Below, in pieces: positions 35,901-46,095 of a stretch of DNA of 64,000 nucleotides. The first letter of the stretch is position 1. Each line of letters begins with the position of its first letter. A program made the translations under genes and the position numbers. The stretch spans positions 124,370-188,369 of the forward strand of contig NMRB01000236.1 in assembly GCA_002633025.1 (NCBI GenBank), in the 5' to 3' direction. The stretch is from Notospermus geniculatus. Its lineage: Eukaryota > Nemertea > Pilidiophora > Heteronemertea > Lineidae. Below the pieces are notes generated by a model. It searched no databases, was not told the origin of the DNA, and saw only the letters and a list, made by a program, of their open reading frames with translations.

Positions 35901-38900
35901 GGGTAGACCTGGAAGAACTCTTTGAAATTTACCCAACCATCGGAAGGTAACACCCATTTTGGCTACTTGTTGAACACTGTGAGGAGTACAGTAATGTTAA
36001 AGGCAACATCCAACGGTGCTTTCATTAATACAATGTAGTTCAAATAGCATAGGGAACTTGAGGCAATGAATGATCTTTTGACTGTTACAACTCACATTTT
36101 AACTCACCGACCACCAGTGACCAGCTGACGGTATCTTCTGTCAACATTTTCTCATGTCCTATGCTATTGATTGAAAAAATATTTGGAGCAAGGTTGTTCA
36201 AATCAACCCATCTGAAGAAATCATCTTCAAATTCTTTCCACTTTATTTCCAAGGGTTTTAGAAAACTTCAACTGAAGATGCTGTCTGCTCCAACTTGACG
36301 GCAGACAGATTAACAATGCTGACAAATGGATCTTCCTTTTCAAATACATTTATGATCAATCAATTCGCGCGTGTTACTTTCAGCGAGTTCAAGGGCATAG
36401 TCGTCGACAGCAAAGTGAAACAGAACGAAAATCGACTCCTGCAAATCAGAGAGGACAGATTAAAGCAACAAAAGGATGCGGGTGTTTCAGTTGTTAGATC
36501 AATCGTGGATATCATCGAATCGGACGATTCACTTCCCAAGAAGGAAAAGGTGAAGAAGAGTTCGGAAGGCAAGACTGGGATGGAGTCTAACCTCAAAGAG
36601 TCTGTTAAGGTCTTCAAGAAGAAGGAGAACGGAGTGCTGAACAAGGAATACATCAAACCATTTTCACTCCTAAACCTCTTCCAAAAGATCCTTGCGCTTT
36701 GCCTCATGCGCTGGACATTCTTGCCGACTGGAAAGTGGTTGAAGGCGTGGACGACCTTCCGTGTTCTCCTGGCGATCGTTATTGCCTGCATGGTACCAAT
36801 CCACATTGCATTCCTTCAACAGAGTATCATCATGTGGGTGATAGTGTACATCTGTGATCTCATCTGCTTGCTGGATATGTAAGTGAGACATGACGAAAAA
36901 CTTCCCAACTTGTGATTTTTACCGTTTGAGGAAAGTATCTGAATAGGGAATGGGGCTGTTTTTTAACTGCTGATGAAGCTAGAAATCAAACTCTGCAGAG
37001 AATTTTGCTGTCCATGTATAAAGTTGGTTTATGCCGCCGCACAGATTCATCTTTTTCATAAATCAGGACCTAGACCTACTGCAGCACATCATCATTCAGC
37101 AATGCCAAATACGTTTACTGTCGCTTTTCAGGTACATCAACTTCCACGTTGCCTTCTACAACGAGAACAACCTGCTGGTTACGCATCCCATCTCTACTGC
37201 CAAAAACTACGTGAAGACTAACTTCCTGGTCGACCTTCTCTCCATTTTGCCAATCGAGTTGTTCATCTATGCTGCATTTCCTTACTTAGATGGTCAGTAT
37301 AGTCACTTCCTCTGGACTTTCTCTCCATTTTGCCCGGAGAGTTGTTCTCAGCAATGCCCCATGACTTATTTAGATGGTCAGTGCTGCCACTTCTTGGTGA
37401 ATCATTTCTCCATTCTGCCCAGGGAGCTTCACCAATGCCGTGTCTCCTTGTCTAGTTGGCCAGGGTCGCTTGACTTGCTTGTCCCAGTCTATAGATTAGA
37501 TTTCAGATGCAATTTTTCAACGGAAACCTATAATACATGTACAGTGTATTGTGGTTTCAGAGAGTACGGTACAGCTGTTCGCTTTGGGCCGAATCAACCG
37601 TCTGATTCAAGTCTACAGGATACCGATGGCTTTCAACTTCCTTGAATCAAGAATTGAAGCAGAGACTGGGACTTTCAGGTATGATACCTGTTGAACTAAA
37701 TGTCCTCTAACGTGACAAAACCAGATACTGAACAAGCGTCCGTCCCTTTGCCATCTAACGGCTCTGCACAAGATATCCTGCGAAGTTACGCCGACATCAA
37801 CAGTTTCATATGATCAACATTCAATTTTTTCACTTCAGGAAAATCAAGTTTGCCTTCTACACTGTCATTTTCATCATCATCCTGAACTGCTGCCTCTTCA
37901 TGATGGCCTGCCCGCCAGACTACTTCATCGCACCTGGCGTCGACTTTGAGAAAACCGCCTCGGGTCACAAGTGCAGGGCCCAATCATGGCTGACTCTCTC
38001 TGGTTATGACGATGAGGACGGCAGCAATTTCCTCAGCCGATCGGGATACAATCTGACACAGATTGACGTCAGTACTCTCTTCGTCATCAGCATCTACTGG
38101 TCAACGGCAACAACTGTATCAGTCGGTTATGGTGACATTAACGCCACGGAAACTGACATAATTGAGGTAAGTATAGGCCTACAAGATCCTTCGTCTCTGC
38201 GGCACTAAGGTCTTTCTGATCGAACCAATGCCTGACCTTGCAGATGCTGGTTTGCGTCCATGGAAGAGTGATCATTTGATGTCTTTCTACAAATATTCTT
38301 GCCATTGCAGATGATAGTTTGCGTCCTCGTGATGATCATGGGGGTTGTATTCTTTGGCTACATCATCGCCAGCGTCGCTGCCAGCATGGCAAACGCAGAC
38401 GCCCAACGAGCTCGATTTCAGAGAAAGTTGGAGATGATCACAAAGTTCTTGAAGGTAAGTTGGCCTACGCTATGCAAGGTGTTGGACGTGACTGCACCTT
38501 CACATGTAGTACGAATACCTCCTATGATGTTGTTTTGATGAACTTTCGGTGAATAGCACTGTAGGCTACCCTGCTTCTACAGAAATACTTCCACAAATTC
38601 TGAGAACCTGACCCCTCTTCCATTCCAGGATCAGAACATCAATGACGAACTTACGGAGAGGGTGATAAGTTACTACGAGTACGTTTGGATCAGGACGAAA
38701 GGAGTTGACCCGGACACACTCTTTGACGGCCTCCCACTCTGTCTTTGGGGTGACGTTACCTACTCCCTCTACCGAGAAATCATCAGTAAAGTGGCCCTGT
38801 TCGAAGGCACAGAGGTCTCCTTCCAGAAGATGTTGTCCAGATGTATCAAGCCAATGCTTTACCAGAAAGGAGACTATATTGTGCGAAAGTTTGACATCGG

Positions 38901-41900
38901 TAGTGAGATGTTCTTCATCAATCGTGGTGTTGTTGATGTGGTATCTGAGGACGGCTCCATTGTGTTTGCCTCAATGAAGGCAGGTGCATTCTTCGGGGAA
39001 GTTGCACTTTTGTTCACTTGTCCCAGGACGGCGTCAATCAGGCGAGTCTTTCATTCTTTTCTAATTGTCTTCCTTTGATTACTGTTCCAATCACTTCAAA
39101 CATCTCAACGGGTGCTGAAAGCAGCTTCCAGTGATCCATCAGGTTGGCATAAACCGTTTTTCAGCTGAAACAATCTTCTCCTCAGCATTTCACTAACAGT
39201 GCTACATTCCCGGCTACATTGCTTGCCAAACCAGTTCTTGGAAGTGTGTCCGTTCGATCTGCGAACCCCTTCATAGTGTCACAACTGACTGCGAGTTCCT
39301 TCTTCAACCGTCAACTGCCAGTGAATTGAGAAACAGATCGAAGGAACTTTCATCATTTGCCATCTTTGTTATATATGAATATTGAATTATTTCTTCTGAT
39401 CTGTTCTGATCTCTAGGGCCCAAACCAATGTAGACATGTTTGTACTGTCCAGAACTGACCTAGACAGTGTACTGAACTTCTACCCAGAGATAAAAAAGCA
39501 AGTGTACACTGTGGCAGAGGAACGGAGGAGTGCTGCTGCTGCCAGGGAAAAGAAAGGGATTGACAAACCAAAGGCCAAGACTATTCAGAAGAAGACAGGA
39601 GCTCATAAACAGTCCATCGCCAGCAATTCAAGCAAAACTCAAGGAGGATCAGGCACCTCATCCACTGCCAAAGAAAATAGTGAGAAACAGGATAAAAAGG
39701 AGCAAAGCAAGGCGAAGGGAGAAAATAAAGGGAAAACTATTGCCAGTAGTGGTGCTGCAGTAAGCCAGCCTAAATCAAAGGCTGCAGAAAGCAAGACTGC
39801 ATCTAGTGAGGCTGCAGTTACCAAGGCTGAATCTAGTGAGGTTGCAAAGAGCCAAGCTGAATCGAGTGAGGCTGCAAAGAGCCAAGCTGAATCGAGTGAG
39901 ACTCCAAAGAGCCAGGCTGAATCAACTGAGGCTGCAAAGAGCCAGGCTGAATCAACTGAGGCTGCAAAGAGCAAGGCTGAATCAACTGAGGCTGCAAAGA
40001 GCCAGGCTGAATCTAGCGAGGCTGCAAAGAGCCAGGCTGAATCTAGTGAGGTTGCAAAAAGCCAGGCTGAATCGGGTGAGGCTGCAGTTGCCGAGGTTGA
40101 ATCGAGTGAGGGTGCAGTTGTCCAGGCTGAATCGAGTGAGGCTGCAAAGAGCCAGGCGGAATCTAGTGAGGCTGCAGTTGCTGAGGCTGCAGAGAGCCAG
40201 GCTTGTTCAGGAGGCATCCCGGAAAATAATACGAATCAGAATGCAGGAGACAGTGACAAGAAGGAAGGTAGGTGTGATCAATAGACCCTAATCCATTAAC
40301 GACATGGCTGCCAGCTTCTCACTGGTCTAATGATCAGGCTCCAATCTTGTTCTCCTCAACTAACCTGCAGCTGGTAAATTGAACACGGACTACGTTTGAG
40401 GAAAGAAGGTTGGTTCTCGATGGCATGGTTGGTTTTGGTGGCGTTGGCCATACACACTTCGCACAGCTGTTTTTTCTTCATTCCTTTCAAGGCACCAAAG
40501 AAGGCGAGGAACAGAGTGAACCGAAGCCGGGTAGATGTCGTTCGCTGATGCAGAGACTTGACAAGATGAACCGATTTACGATTAACCCAGCTGGCAGGTT
40601 CATGAAGTATTTTAACATTGTAACAACAGTGGCCGCTATCATCATTGGATGGACAATAGCATTTCAGGTATCCCCTTTTCAACACCAAGCTTGCTAGGGT
40701 TTGCAATGTCGATCTCATGCACTCAGCAGCCAACGCTCCTCTAATCAAAACTTTCCGCACGGATGCAGGACTCGCGGAAGCTAAGCATGATAATGCATGC
40801 TCTCCAAATGTTTCGGCCGCCAAAAATTTACTTCATTTTGGCCAACTTTGCCAAGCCGTTCAGGACAGGCCCCTGTATCAGGAAAAGTTGTATTAAGCAA
40901 GGTTCATTGGTACATGGAATTGGTCCGATTCAGGTCCGTAAAAAATCTATCAAATGGACTTCAGCGTTGTCGTCTCCGGAAAACTAGGAGCAACGGACTG
41001 CAAACGGATCGGATCCGTGTGCCAATGAACCTTGCTTTAAAGTCACGACTTGCGAAAGGTTTTCAGGCCTTGATATCACCGAGTTCTATTGCAGGCTGCC
41101 TACCAAGACCATCACCCGGCCATCATGGTCCTTAACTACTTGGCAGAGGTCATCTTCCTTGTACAGGTACGTTCTCAAGCCAACTCTGCTGAAGTCTTTG
41201 CCTTGACGTGGGCAGTCTTTCTCCAAATGTTATAGTTATCCTCCCACCAACTGCATCATTTTGTTGTTTTCAGATCTATGTGAACTTCCACCTAAGTTTT
41301 CGCGATAATTATGGGGATTTGGTTGAAGATTTCCACGCAGTGTACATGAACTACTTGAAGACACCACGAGGATTTGCCCTCGACTTCATAGCGACGTTCC
41401 CTCTGGACATCTTCGCCCTGGCTGCTCCGACCATGAGTCAGTACAAGGTGCTTAGCTACTTAAGGATAATTCACCTCCTTCATCTGTACCATCCGTTCAG
41501 ATGGCTTAATAAATGGGAGAAGGAACTGGATGCAGAGTAAGTCCTCAGATTACCAGAGTTACCAAGACGCACTTCTCATGCTCTTACGATTCTGAACTGA
41601 AATGTGGACAGCACGCAGACGCTGGCGAGCCTTCGCAATAACAAGCAGATTCTGGAAGGGCAAGGCAGTGAAAAATCCCACACATGCTTGACTAAGACGG
41701 ATATCCACCTGAAGGCGGAGTGATTGAAGAACTGTCAATTTCATTCTGTTTCTTCCAGCGTGCTGACCGTAAGATTGCTACGTTCCTTCCTAGAGCTTGG
41801 CCTACTCCTCCATTATTTCGCCAGCATCTGGTACGGCATCTCCTGTCCCGGAGATGTCTGTTCCCCCGTCCAGTCGTACAAATCATGGACAAGCACCGTT

Positions 41901-43805
41901 TCTGCCGACTATCACCTGAGGGACACCTCACAGAAGTATTGTGACAGCGTCTACTGGGCCGTCGCCACTCTAACGTCAACCGGATATGGGGACTTCAGCG
42001 CTCACAACATCTTAGAGATGCGTACGTTGTCTGAAGTAAAGGTTTAGTTCAGAGAAGAACCATCCTTTGGAAAAATCTCCAGAATTCACAAATTTTCGAC
42101 CCCAACCGGGGTCTTTTTCAAGTGGAACGTCACAATCTGAAACTCTAGAAAAGACTCAGTCTTTTCTAGAGTTTCAGATTGTAAAGTTCCACTTGAAAAA
42201 GACCCCGGTTGGGGTCGAAAATTTGTGAATTCTGGAGATTGACTTCTTGCTTATTATCATTTTGTGTGTCAATTTTGTGCTATTCTATATCTTGGATCCT
42301 TTGGAAAAATGGTGCTCTAATCACTTGAGGTTTGTGTCTGGACAAGCAGCAAGTGTATCACTGCTCTCCACCCCTCCCCGTCCAAGACCGGGTGCCACGA
42401 GGCCTCAAATGCAGTAAATTGAACCCCCAGCCCGGGACCCCCAGGGTGAACCTGCCAGTTTTCAACTCAATTTCGACTTTCTCTCTTCAGTTTATGCATG
42501 CATAGTAATGATATGCGGCAAGTTACTCTTCGGTTTCGTTCTCGGCAACATAGCAGCTACACTCGCCAACGCAGAGGCACAGAGAACGGAGTATGATAAC
42601 AAGTTAACAGCCATCACGGTAAGATACCAACTTCAAACGGAACTAGAATGTTCCATGAAGCAGCTGAACATAGGTGAACTGCTACACTATCTGACTGATG
42701 TGGTGAATAATCGCAGACATCTGGGACATCAGTGATCACTCTCTGAACATAACATATTTCAGGCACATCTCCATGACCAAGAGGTCCCCACATCACTCAG
42801 ACACCGAGTGGTTGACTACTTTGATTATCTGTGGATCAGAAACCAAGGGGTGGAACCAAAGGGTCTATTCAGGGATGCGCCTTATACCATTTTGTCAGAG
42901 ATCACATTGGAAATGTCTATGGACATGTTCACCAAGGTAGGAACAGAAATGTACAGGTGTAACAGTAAAGAATGTCCCCCTGTAAAAAGTGTCCGCTTCT
43001 ATTGTTCAAGGACGGATTAAGGTGCATGGCTATAGAAACCAATCACCAGAGATTAGAATGTAACAATACGATCTTTTGTCCCTGGGACAATTTTTCCTGG
43101 GGACATTCTTTCCTTTCACACCTGTATGGCAGACTGTTAAGGCAAGGGTCTTGCCTCTGTAATAACACTGCTGACAATCCATATCATCTTTCATACTTTC
43201 CAGATAAACATTCTGGAAAATGCAGAGGATGCATTTTTCCGTCAACTTGCCGAGAAGATCAACATTGCCCTGTTCATGCCAGGAGACAGTATCATCCAGA
43301 AGGGAGATCTCTATCACTGTCTATCCTACATCTACAAAGGGGAGGTATGAATCCAATAATGAAGCACCTTCTTCACTACTAAAAGCTGTTCCTCCATGTT
43401 GGAGTTTTCTTGTGCAACTTGTCTGGTTACCAAACTTTAATCACAACCCTGCCAAATGGGCTAAATAACCCCGGCAGAAGTGCTGGAAGATGCAAGCAGT
43501 GCAGAACAAATTTCAAAATCCATCTCTCCCTTTCTACACAGGTTGAAATAGTCCATGAAACGGATTTTGATGAAAAGACCGACACCATTCAAGAGAAGGA
43601 GATCTTTGGTGAGGAGTACCTTGTCCATGAAAGGACTAGTGAAGTGACATTGCGGGCAAAGACACATGTCGATCTTTTCACTTTGTCCAAGGAAGATTTA
43701 GACGAAGTTTTGGAGAATTATCCTGAACTGAGAGTCCAAGTGAATGAACTTGGACATGAAATGTTTGGTATTCCAATACAAGAAAATAATGGTGACAAAA
43801 AATGA
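28755..43805 (+). CDS. CNGK: Four-repeat K+-selective cyclic-nucleotide-gated channel (CNGK / tetraKCNG), complete coding region
   Basis: Thirty exons, listed under the four repeat entries, join in frame to 2,451 residues. Each of four homologous repeats has six predicted membrane spans, a pore with GYGD, a C-linker and a cyclic-nucleotide-binding domain. One chain therefore makes the whole pseudotetrameric channel, unlike ordinary CNG and HCN subunits. This architecture is known from sea urchin sperm, where cGMP made by the egg-peptide receptor opens CNGK, hyperpolarises the flagellum and starts chemotactic Ca2+ signalling (established knowledge of Arbacia and Strongylocentrotus). All four filters end GYGD, the K+ signature. 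The ATG at 28755 begins a short acidic N-terminus before S1. Two introns use GC donors (after exons 8 and 21). Tissue and ligand here are inferred from the family. Confidence 0.93.
30914..31190. repeat. MITE-like element with GTAGTGTTTCAGC ends in a CNGK intron
   Basis: 'gtagtgtttcagc' at 30914-30926 and its exact inverse 'gctgaaacactac' at 31178-31190 flank a stretch with repeated 'aaaagggcag' phrases and a run of about 20 A (31061-31082). It lies between exons 5 and 6 of the channel gene. Confidence 0.6.
33249..35946 (+). CDS. CNGK: CNGK repeat II, exons 10-15
   Basis: Exons: 33249-33417, 33688-33974, 34234-34376, 34684-34950, 35278-35641, 35762-35946. Exon 10 carries S1 (ITVALMAVLIFIYNTF); exon 11 carries S2 to S4. 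The S4 segment 'FAFLKLNRLIKMAK' has few arginines. The filter 'MTSTGYGDIY' lies at about residue 893-900. The CNBD reads 'GDIIIYSGEVGQEMYIIKKG' and then 'YFGELGVLYSGKRTATVR', so the FGE and the arginine are kept. The exon 12 acceptor was placed at a pyrimidine-rich 'tttttctttgag', giving 'VAGLLEKLED'; a start 18 bases later (34252) is an alternative. Confidence 0.85.
34440..34606 (-). repeat. tRNA-derived SINE in a CNGK intron
   Basis: Read on the minus strand, the stretch has an A-box-like 'tttgcagtggagtcc' and a B-box 'ggggttcgaatccagcc' (plus-strand position about 34549-34565) with tRNA spacing. It lies between exons 12 and 13. A functional tRNA is unlikely because the stems do not pair well. 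Confidence 0.45.
35060..35213. repeat. Minisatellite of ~32-38-base units in a CNGK intron
   Basis: The phrase 'cgatgccaggcgaatgccaat' and close variants ('cgaacgccaatcccattgtt') recur four to five times between exons 13 and 14. The first part, 'aatgggattggcatgcgcat' followed by its inverse, is also a perfect palindrome (about 35070-35101). Confidence 0.65.
36384..40267 (+). CDS. CNGK: CNGK repeat III and III-IV linker, exons 16-22
   Basis: Exons: 36384-36878, 37132-37292, 37561-37678, 37839-38166, 38311-38454, 38629-39041, 39417-40267. Exon 16 begins with a charged, K/E-rich linker and ends with S1-S2. S4 is 'LGRINRLIQVYRIPMAF'. The filter differs from the other repeats: 'TTVSVGYGDI' near residue 1475. 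The CNBD is the most canonical of the four ('AFFGEVALLFTCPRTASIR'). In sea urchin CNGK the third repeat is reported to be the one whose cGMP binding gates the channel, which fits. Exon 21 ends at a GC donor (ATCAG followed by GCGAGT), which restores 'IRAQTNVDM' in phase with exon 22. Exon 22 carries a 13-copy, 10-residue repeat. Confidence 0.88.
37238..37470 (+). repeat. Decaying tandem duplication of the 3' end of CNGK exon 17
   Basis: The end of exon 17 with its splice donor ('ctctccattttgcc' to 'agatggtcagt') is repeated about 83 bases downstream (37321 onward) and, more decayed, again from about 37408. The second copy keeps the donor sequence, with its exon end at 37376. The reading frame stays open from exon 17 through both extra copies. 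Confidence 0.75.
38238..38276 (+). pseudogene. Decayed copy of the start of CNGK exon 20
   Basis: 'cttgcagatgctggtttgcgt' at about 38238 repeats the acceptor and first codons of the true exon 20 (from 38311: 'attgcagatgatagtttgcg'), 73 bases upstream of it. The likeness fades after about 35 bases. No donor follows, so it looks like a non-functional partial duplicate. Confidence 0.55.
39781..40170 (+). repeat. CNGK: Coding minisatellite: 13 units of exactly 30 bases in CNGK exon 22
   Basis: Thirteen in-phase units of 30 bases encode variants of 'AAKSQAESSE' (residues about 1797-1926). No unit has an insertion or deletion. The segment is low-complexity, rich in Ala, Ser, Glu and Lys, and probably a flexible or helical spacer between repeats III and IV. 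A 192-codon frame on the opposite strand is a by-product of the repeat. Confidence 0.9.
40492..43805 (+). CDS. CNGK: CNGK repeat IV, exons 23-30
   Basis: Exons: 40492-40667, 41095-41166, 41274-41536, 41759-42021, 42491-42618, 42763-42936, 43204-43344, 43542-43805 (TGA). S1 is 'IVTTVAAIIIGWTIAFQ'. S4 is poorly charged: 'VLSYLRIIHLLHLYHPF' has one arginine and several histidines. The filter is 'TLTSTGYGDFS' near residue 2200. The CNBD is the most divergent: its core is 'FMPGDSIIQKGDLYHCLSYIYKGE', and the cassette reads 'IFGEEYLVHERTSEVTLRA', with an arginine but without the A-LL motif. The chain ends soon after the last helix, 'IPIQENNGDKK'. A poly(A) signal follows at 44695. Confidence 0.88.
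40895..41037. repeat. Short inverted-repeat element in a CNGK intron
   Basis: 'aagcaaggttcattgg' (40895-40910) is inverted as 'ccaatgaaccttgctt' (41022-41037). The inner part also pairs partly ('tccgattcaggtccgt' against 'cggatcggatccg'). It lies between exons 23 and 24. No coding capacity. Confidence 0.65.
42076..42238. repeat. Near-perfect 163-base palindrome in a CNGK intron
   Basis: The two halves, starting 'tctccagaattcacaaattt' and ending with its inverse, pair almost completely around an axis near 42157 ('aaaagactcagtctttt'). The arm carries 'cgaccccaaccggggtc', a phrase also present in the element at 5327-5554. It lies between exons 26 and 27. Confidence 0.85.
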
Positions 43806-44694
43806 AAACACAACATTATCTGAAACACTGTCAACCATTTCACCGCCAGTGCAACTTTCATCATACGCACAAAATGTTGACGACTGCATCCTGTGGAAAG
43901 CACTCAGCAAGAGCTTTCCACTCTATGCCTGACAGGGTTTACACTTCGACGTCGACTGACGTTTACGTTGAGCTATGGTCAAGTTTTCTTCATTGTCCCT
44001 CATAATGTCCAACAAAGTACATGTACAGCACAAGACAAGTTAGAGTCAACAGAACGCGCGACTAAGTGTAAACCCACCTTTACGGATTTGATAGAATGTA
44101 CCGGTAGTTCCGCAGTGAAACTAGCAGTAGGCCTACACTTGCCAATACATGACAGGCCTTTCCATTTGTAACATTAAGATAGTGCAGCAGATAGTGCAGC
44201 AGCTACATTTCAACTCGGCAATCAACAGACAAGAAGGAACGGGCTGCAACAGATTTCTCTTCAAAAGTACCATGCCTTGTAGGCCTATTGTCAAGTTTGT
44301 AAATATTGAAATCTGCAAGAGTGACATCATCACAACTGATTCAATTACACATTTCATCAATGTATATCAAATGAACATTGCATTGAATATGGTTAATTTG
44401 TCTGTAAATTTTGCATCAAATTTGTAAAGTATTGTATTTGTAATGTTTAGATTTTGTGTAAATACAGGAAAATTGAAGTGTGCAACCTTATTTTTCATAC
44501 AAGATGTTAGTAGTTCAGCATTTTAAATTAGGATGGATTGAAAAGATATCAGAAAGCAAATACTTAATAGGGAGAGTGATGGACACAGACGAAAATGAAC
44601 GCTTCAGGAAAGACTCCGAAAGACAGGGTTCTATTAAAATACATTTTATTCTAAATCTTCTAAAACATTAATCTGCACAGTAAAATGTTCAAAA

Positions 44695-44700
44695 AATAAA
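44695..44700 (+). terminator. Candidate poly(A) signal, CNGK
   Basis: AATAAA lies about 890 bases after the channel stop codon at 43803-43805. The stretch between holds no further exon and reads as an AT-rich 3' UTR. Confidence 0.4.
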
Positions 44701-45777
44701 TGCATATGCTGTAGAATATTTCCAGAACTGGGAAGACTTGGGACAGCATCTTCTTAAAAATCTCCATCACTTGATTAGCAGATGGCATAAAATCCCTGAG
44801 ATTAAAAATCTTGCACCACACTGGCCGCTAAAAACTTGAGATCTTGGCAGCAAGAGATTCCGTGAATGTGATGTTTGCTGGCTGCACTTCAGCTGAACAG
44901 AAACGAAGAACTCAGGAACTTCCACCTGTGTGTCCAGGTCCGTTGACTGCACGTCTCAGTGTGGCTGACTTATAAGAATCACTCAATGCATTGTTCTTTT
45001 GAGTTGACTTGAAGCTGAAGTGGAATCAAGAAGTGTTTGAGTGGTAATAGCAGACAGTGGTGGGCAATAGCTCAAATGGGATTGTTCTGACTGTCTGCTC
45101 TTTGCCATTAATGAAGAGCATGATGCATAGACCATGTACCGGTAGACAGAAAGGTACTGCATCAAGCATGTCAACCAGGGGCAAATGTTTTTGATAATAC
45201 CCGAGTTCTGATCGCCTTACCTTCATTAAAACACCATTCAGTGTATCCAATTCGGAGTTGACTCGGTCATGCAGCTACTGACATCTGTGAACACATGTAT
45301 ACCAAACTGAAACCAAAGAAAAGGGTATGATGAAGGCCTTTCAACAAAGACAACGTGATATGAAGAATCATATCAAAGTACCGGTAATGCAACAAATAAT
45401 ATTGACAAGTTACTAAGTGTGGGTGTTTCAATTGATGGTTTCAAAATCCTTGTATAATACTAACTAAAATCTGTTTTATATGTGAACATCATCTCCGACA
45501 TACATAAAGCAGTATTCAACTTCTGCAAAACTCAATCTTACACCCAATTTTTTAACTTGGAGACCCCTTACAGCACCACCCCTAGGATCATTTCCACTTA
45601 AAATTACACCACAATTGTTTTGCTATAATGTAATTTACAACGATCGTCTTCCATTTGGAGCTGCAACGGAGCACACTATCAAAGTGACCCACAGCCCTTG
45701 TCCTGACAAGAACACAACATGCGGGATGAAATTCAGTTACAAGTACAGGCCGCGAAGTTGGAGCAGAATATTAACAG

Positions 45778-45910
45778 TAGGGACTTCCGGCAAGACTACG
45801 TATCGTCAATCCGTATCACGTATGACGTATGACTTTAATAGAAAATGCATTAGCTCAATACGTCATACATGACACGGATCGACGATACGGAGCCTTGCTG
45901 GAAGTCCCTA
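45778..45910. repeat. 133-base palindromic MITE
   Basis: The ends 'tagggacttccggcaag' and 'cttgctggaagtccct' are inverted copies. The inner 'cgtatcgtcaatccgtatca' and 'tgacacggatcgacgatacg' also pair. The centre is AT-rich. This is the compact hairpin form of a MITE. Confidence 0.75.
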
Positions 45911-46012
45911 GTGTCAGAGAAAAGCTACTTAAGTGTGAGCATCAGACCATTCTGAGTATTCCATAAGATTTTACCTTGGAATACCTACACAAGTATCAGT
46001 GGTGTTAAGTAT

Positions 46013-46095
46013 TTTGGTTGCATGGAAAATGAAGCACAAACTTTAAGCCTTGGTTGGACGGAAAATGAAGCACAAATTTTAACCCTTGGTTGGAC
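46013..46095. repeat. Two-copy ~41-base tandem repeat
   Basis: 'ggaaaatgaagcacaaa.ttta' followed by 'cttggttggac' occurs twice head to tail. There is no coding sense. Confidence 0.6.

Noticed and set aside
36360-36806. 148-codon minus-strand frame
   Set aside because: It is the shadow of CNGK exon 16, whose plus frame is fixed by splice phase and encodes S1-S2.
39639-40217. 192-codon minus-strand frame of ten-residue repeats
   Set aside because: It is the reverse reading of the 30-base coding minisatellite of CNGK exon 22. The plus frame is fixed by splice phase and by flanking conserved protein.
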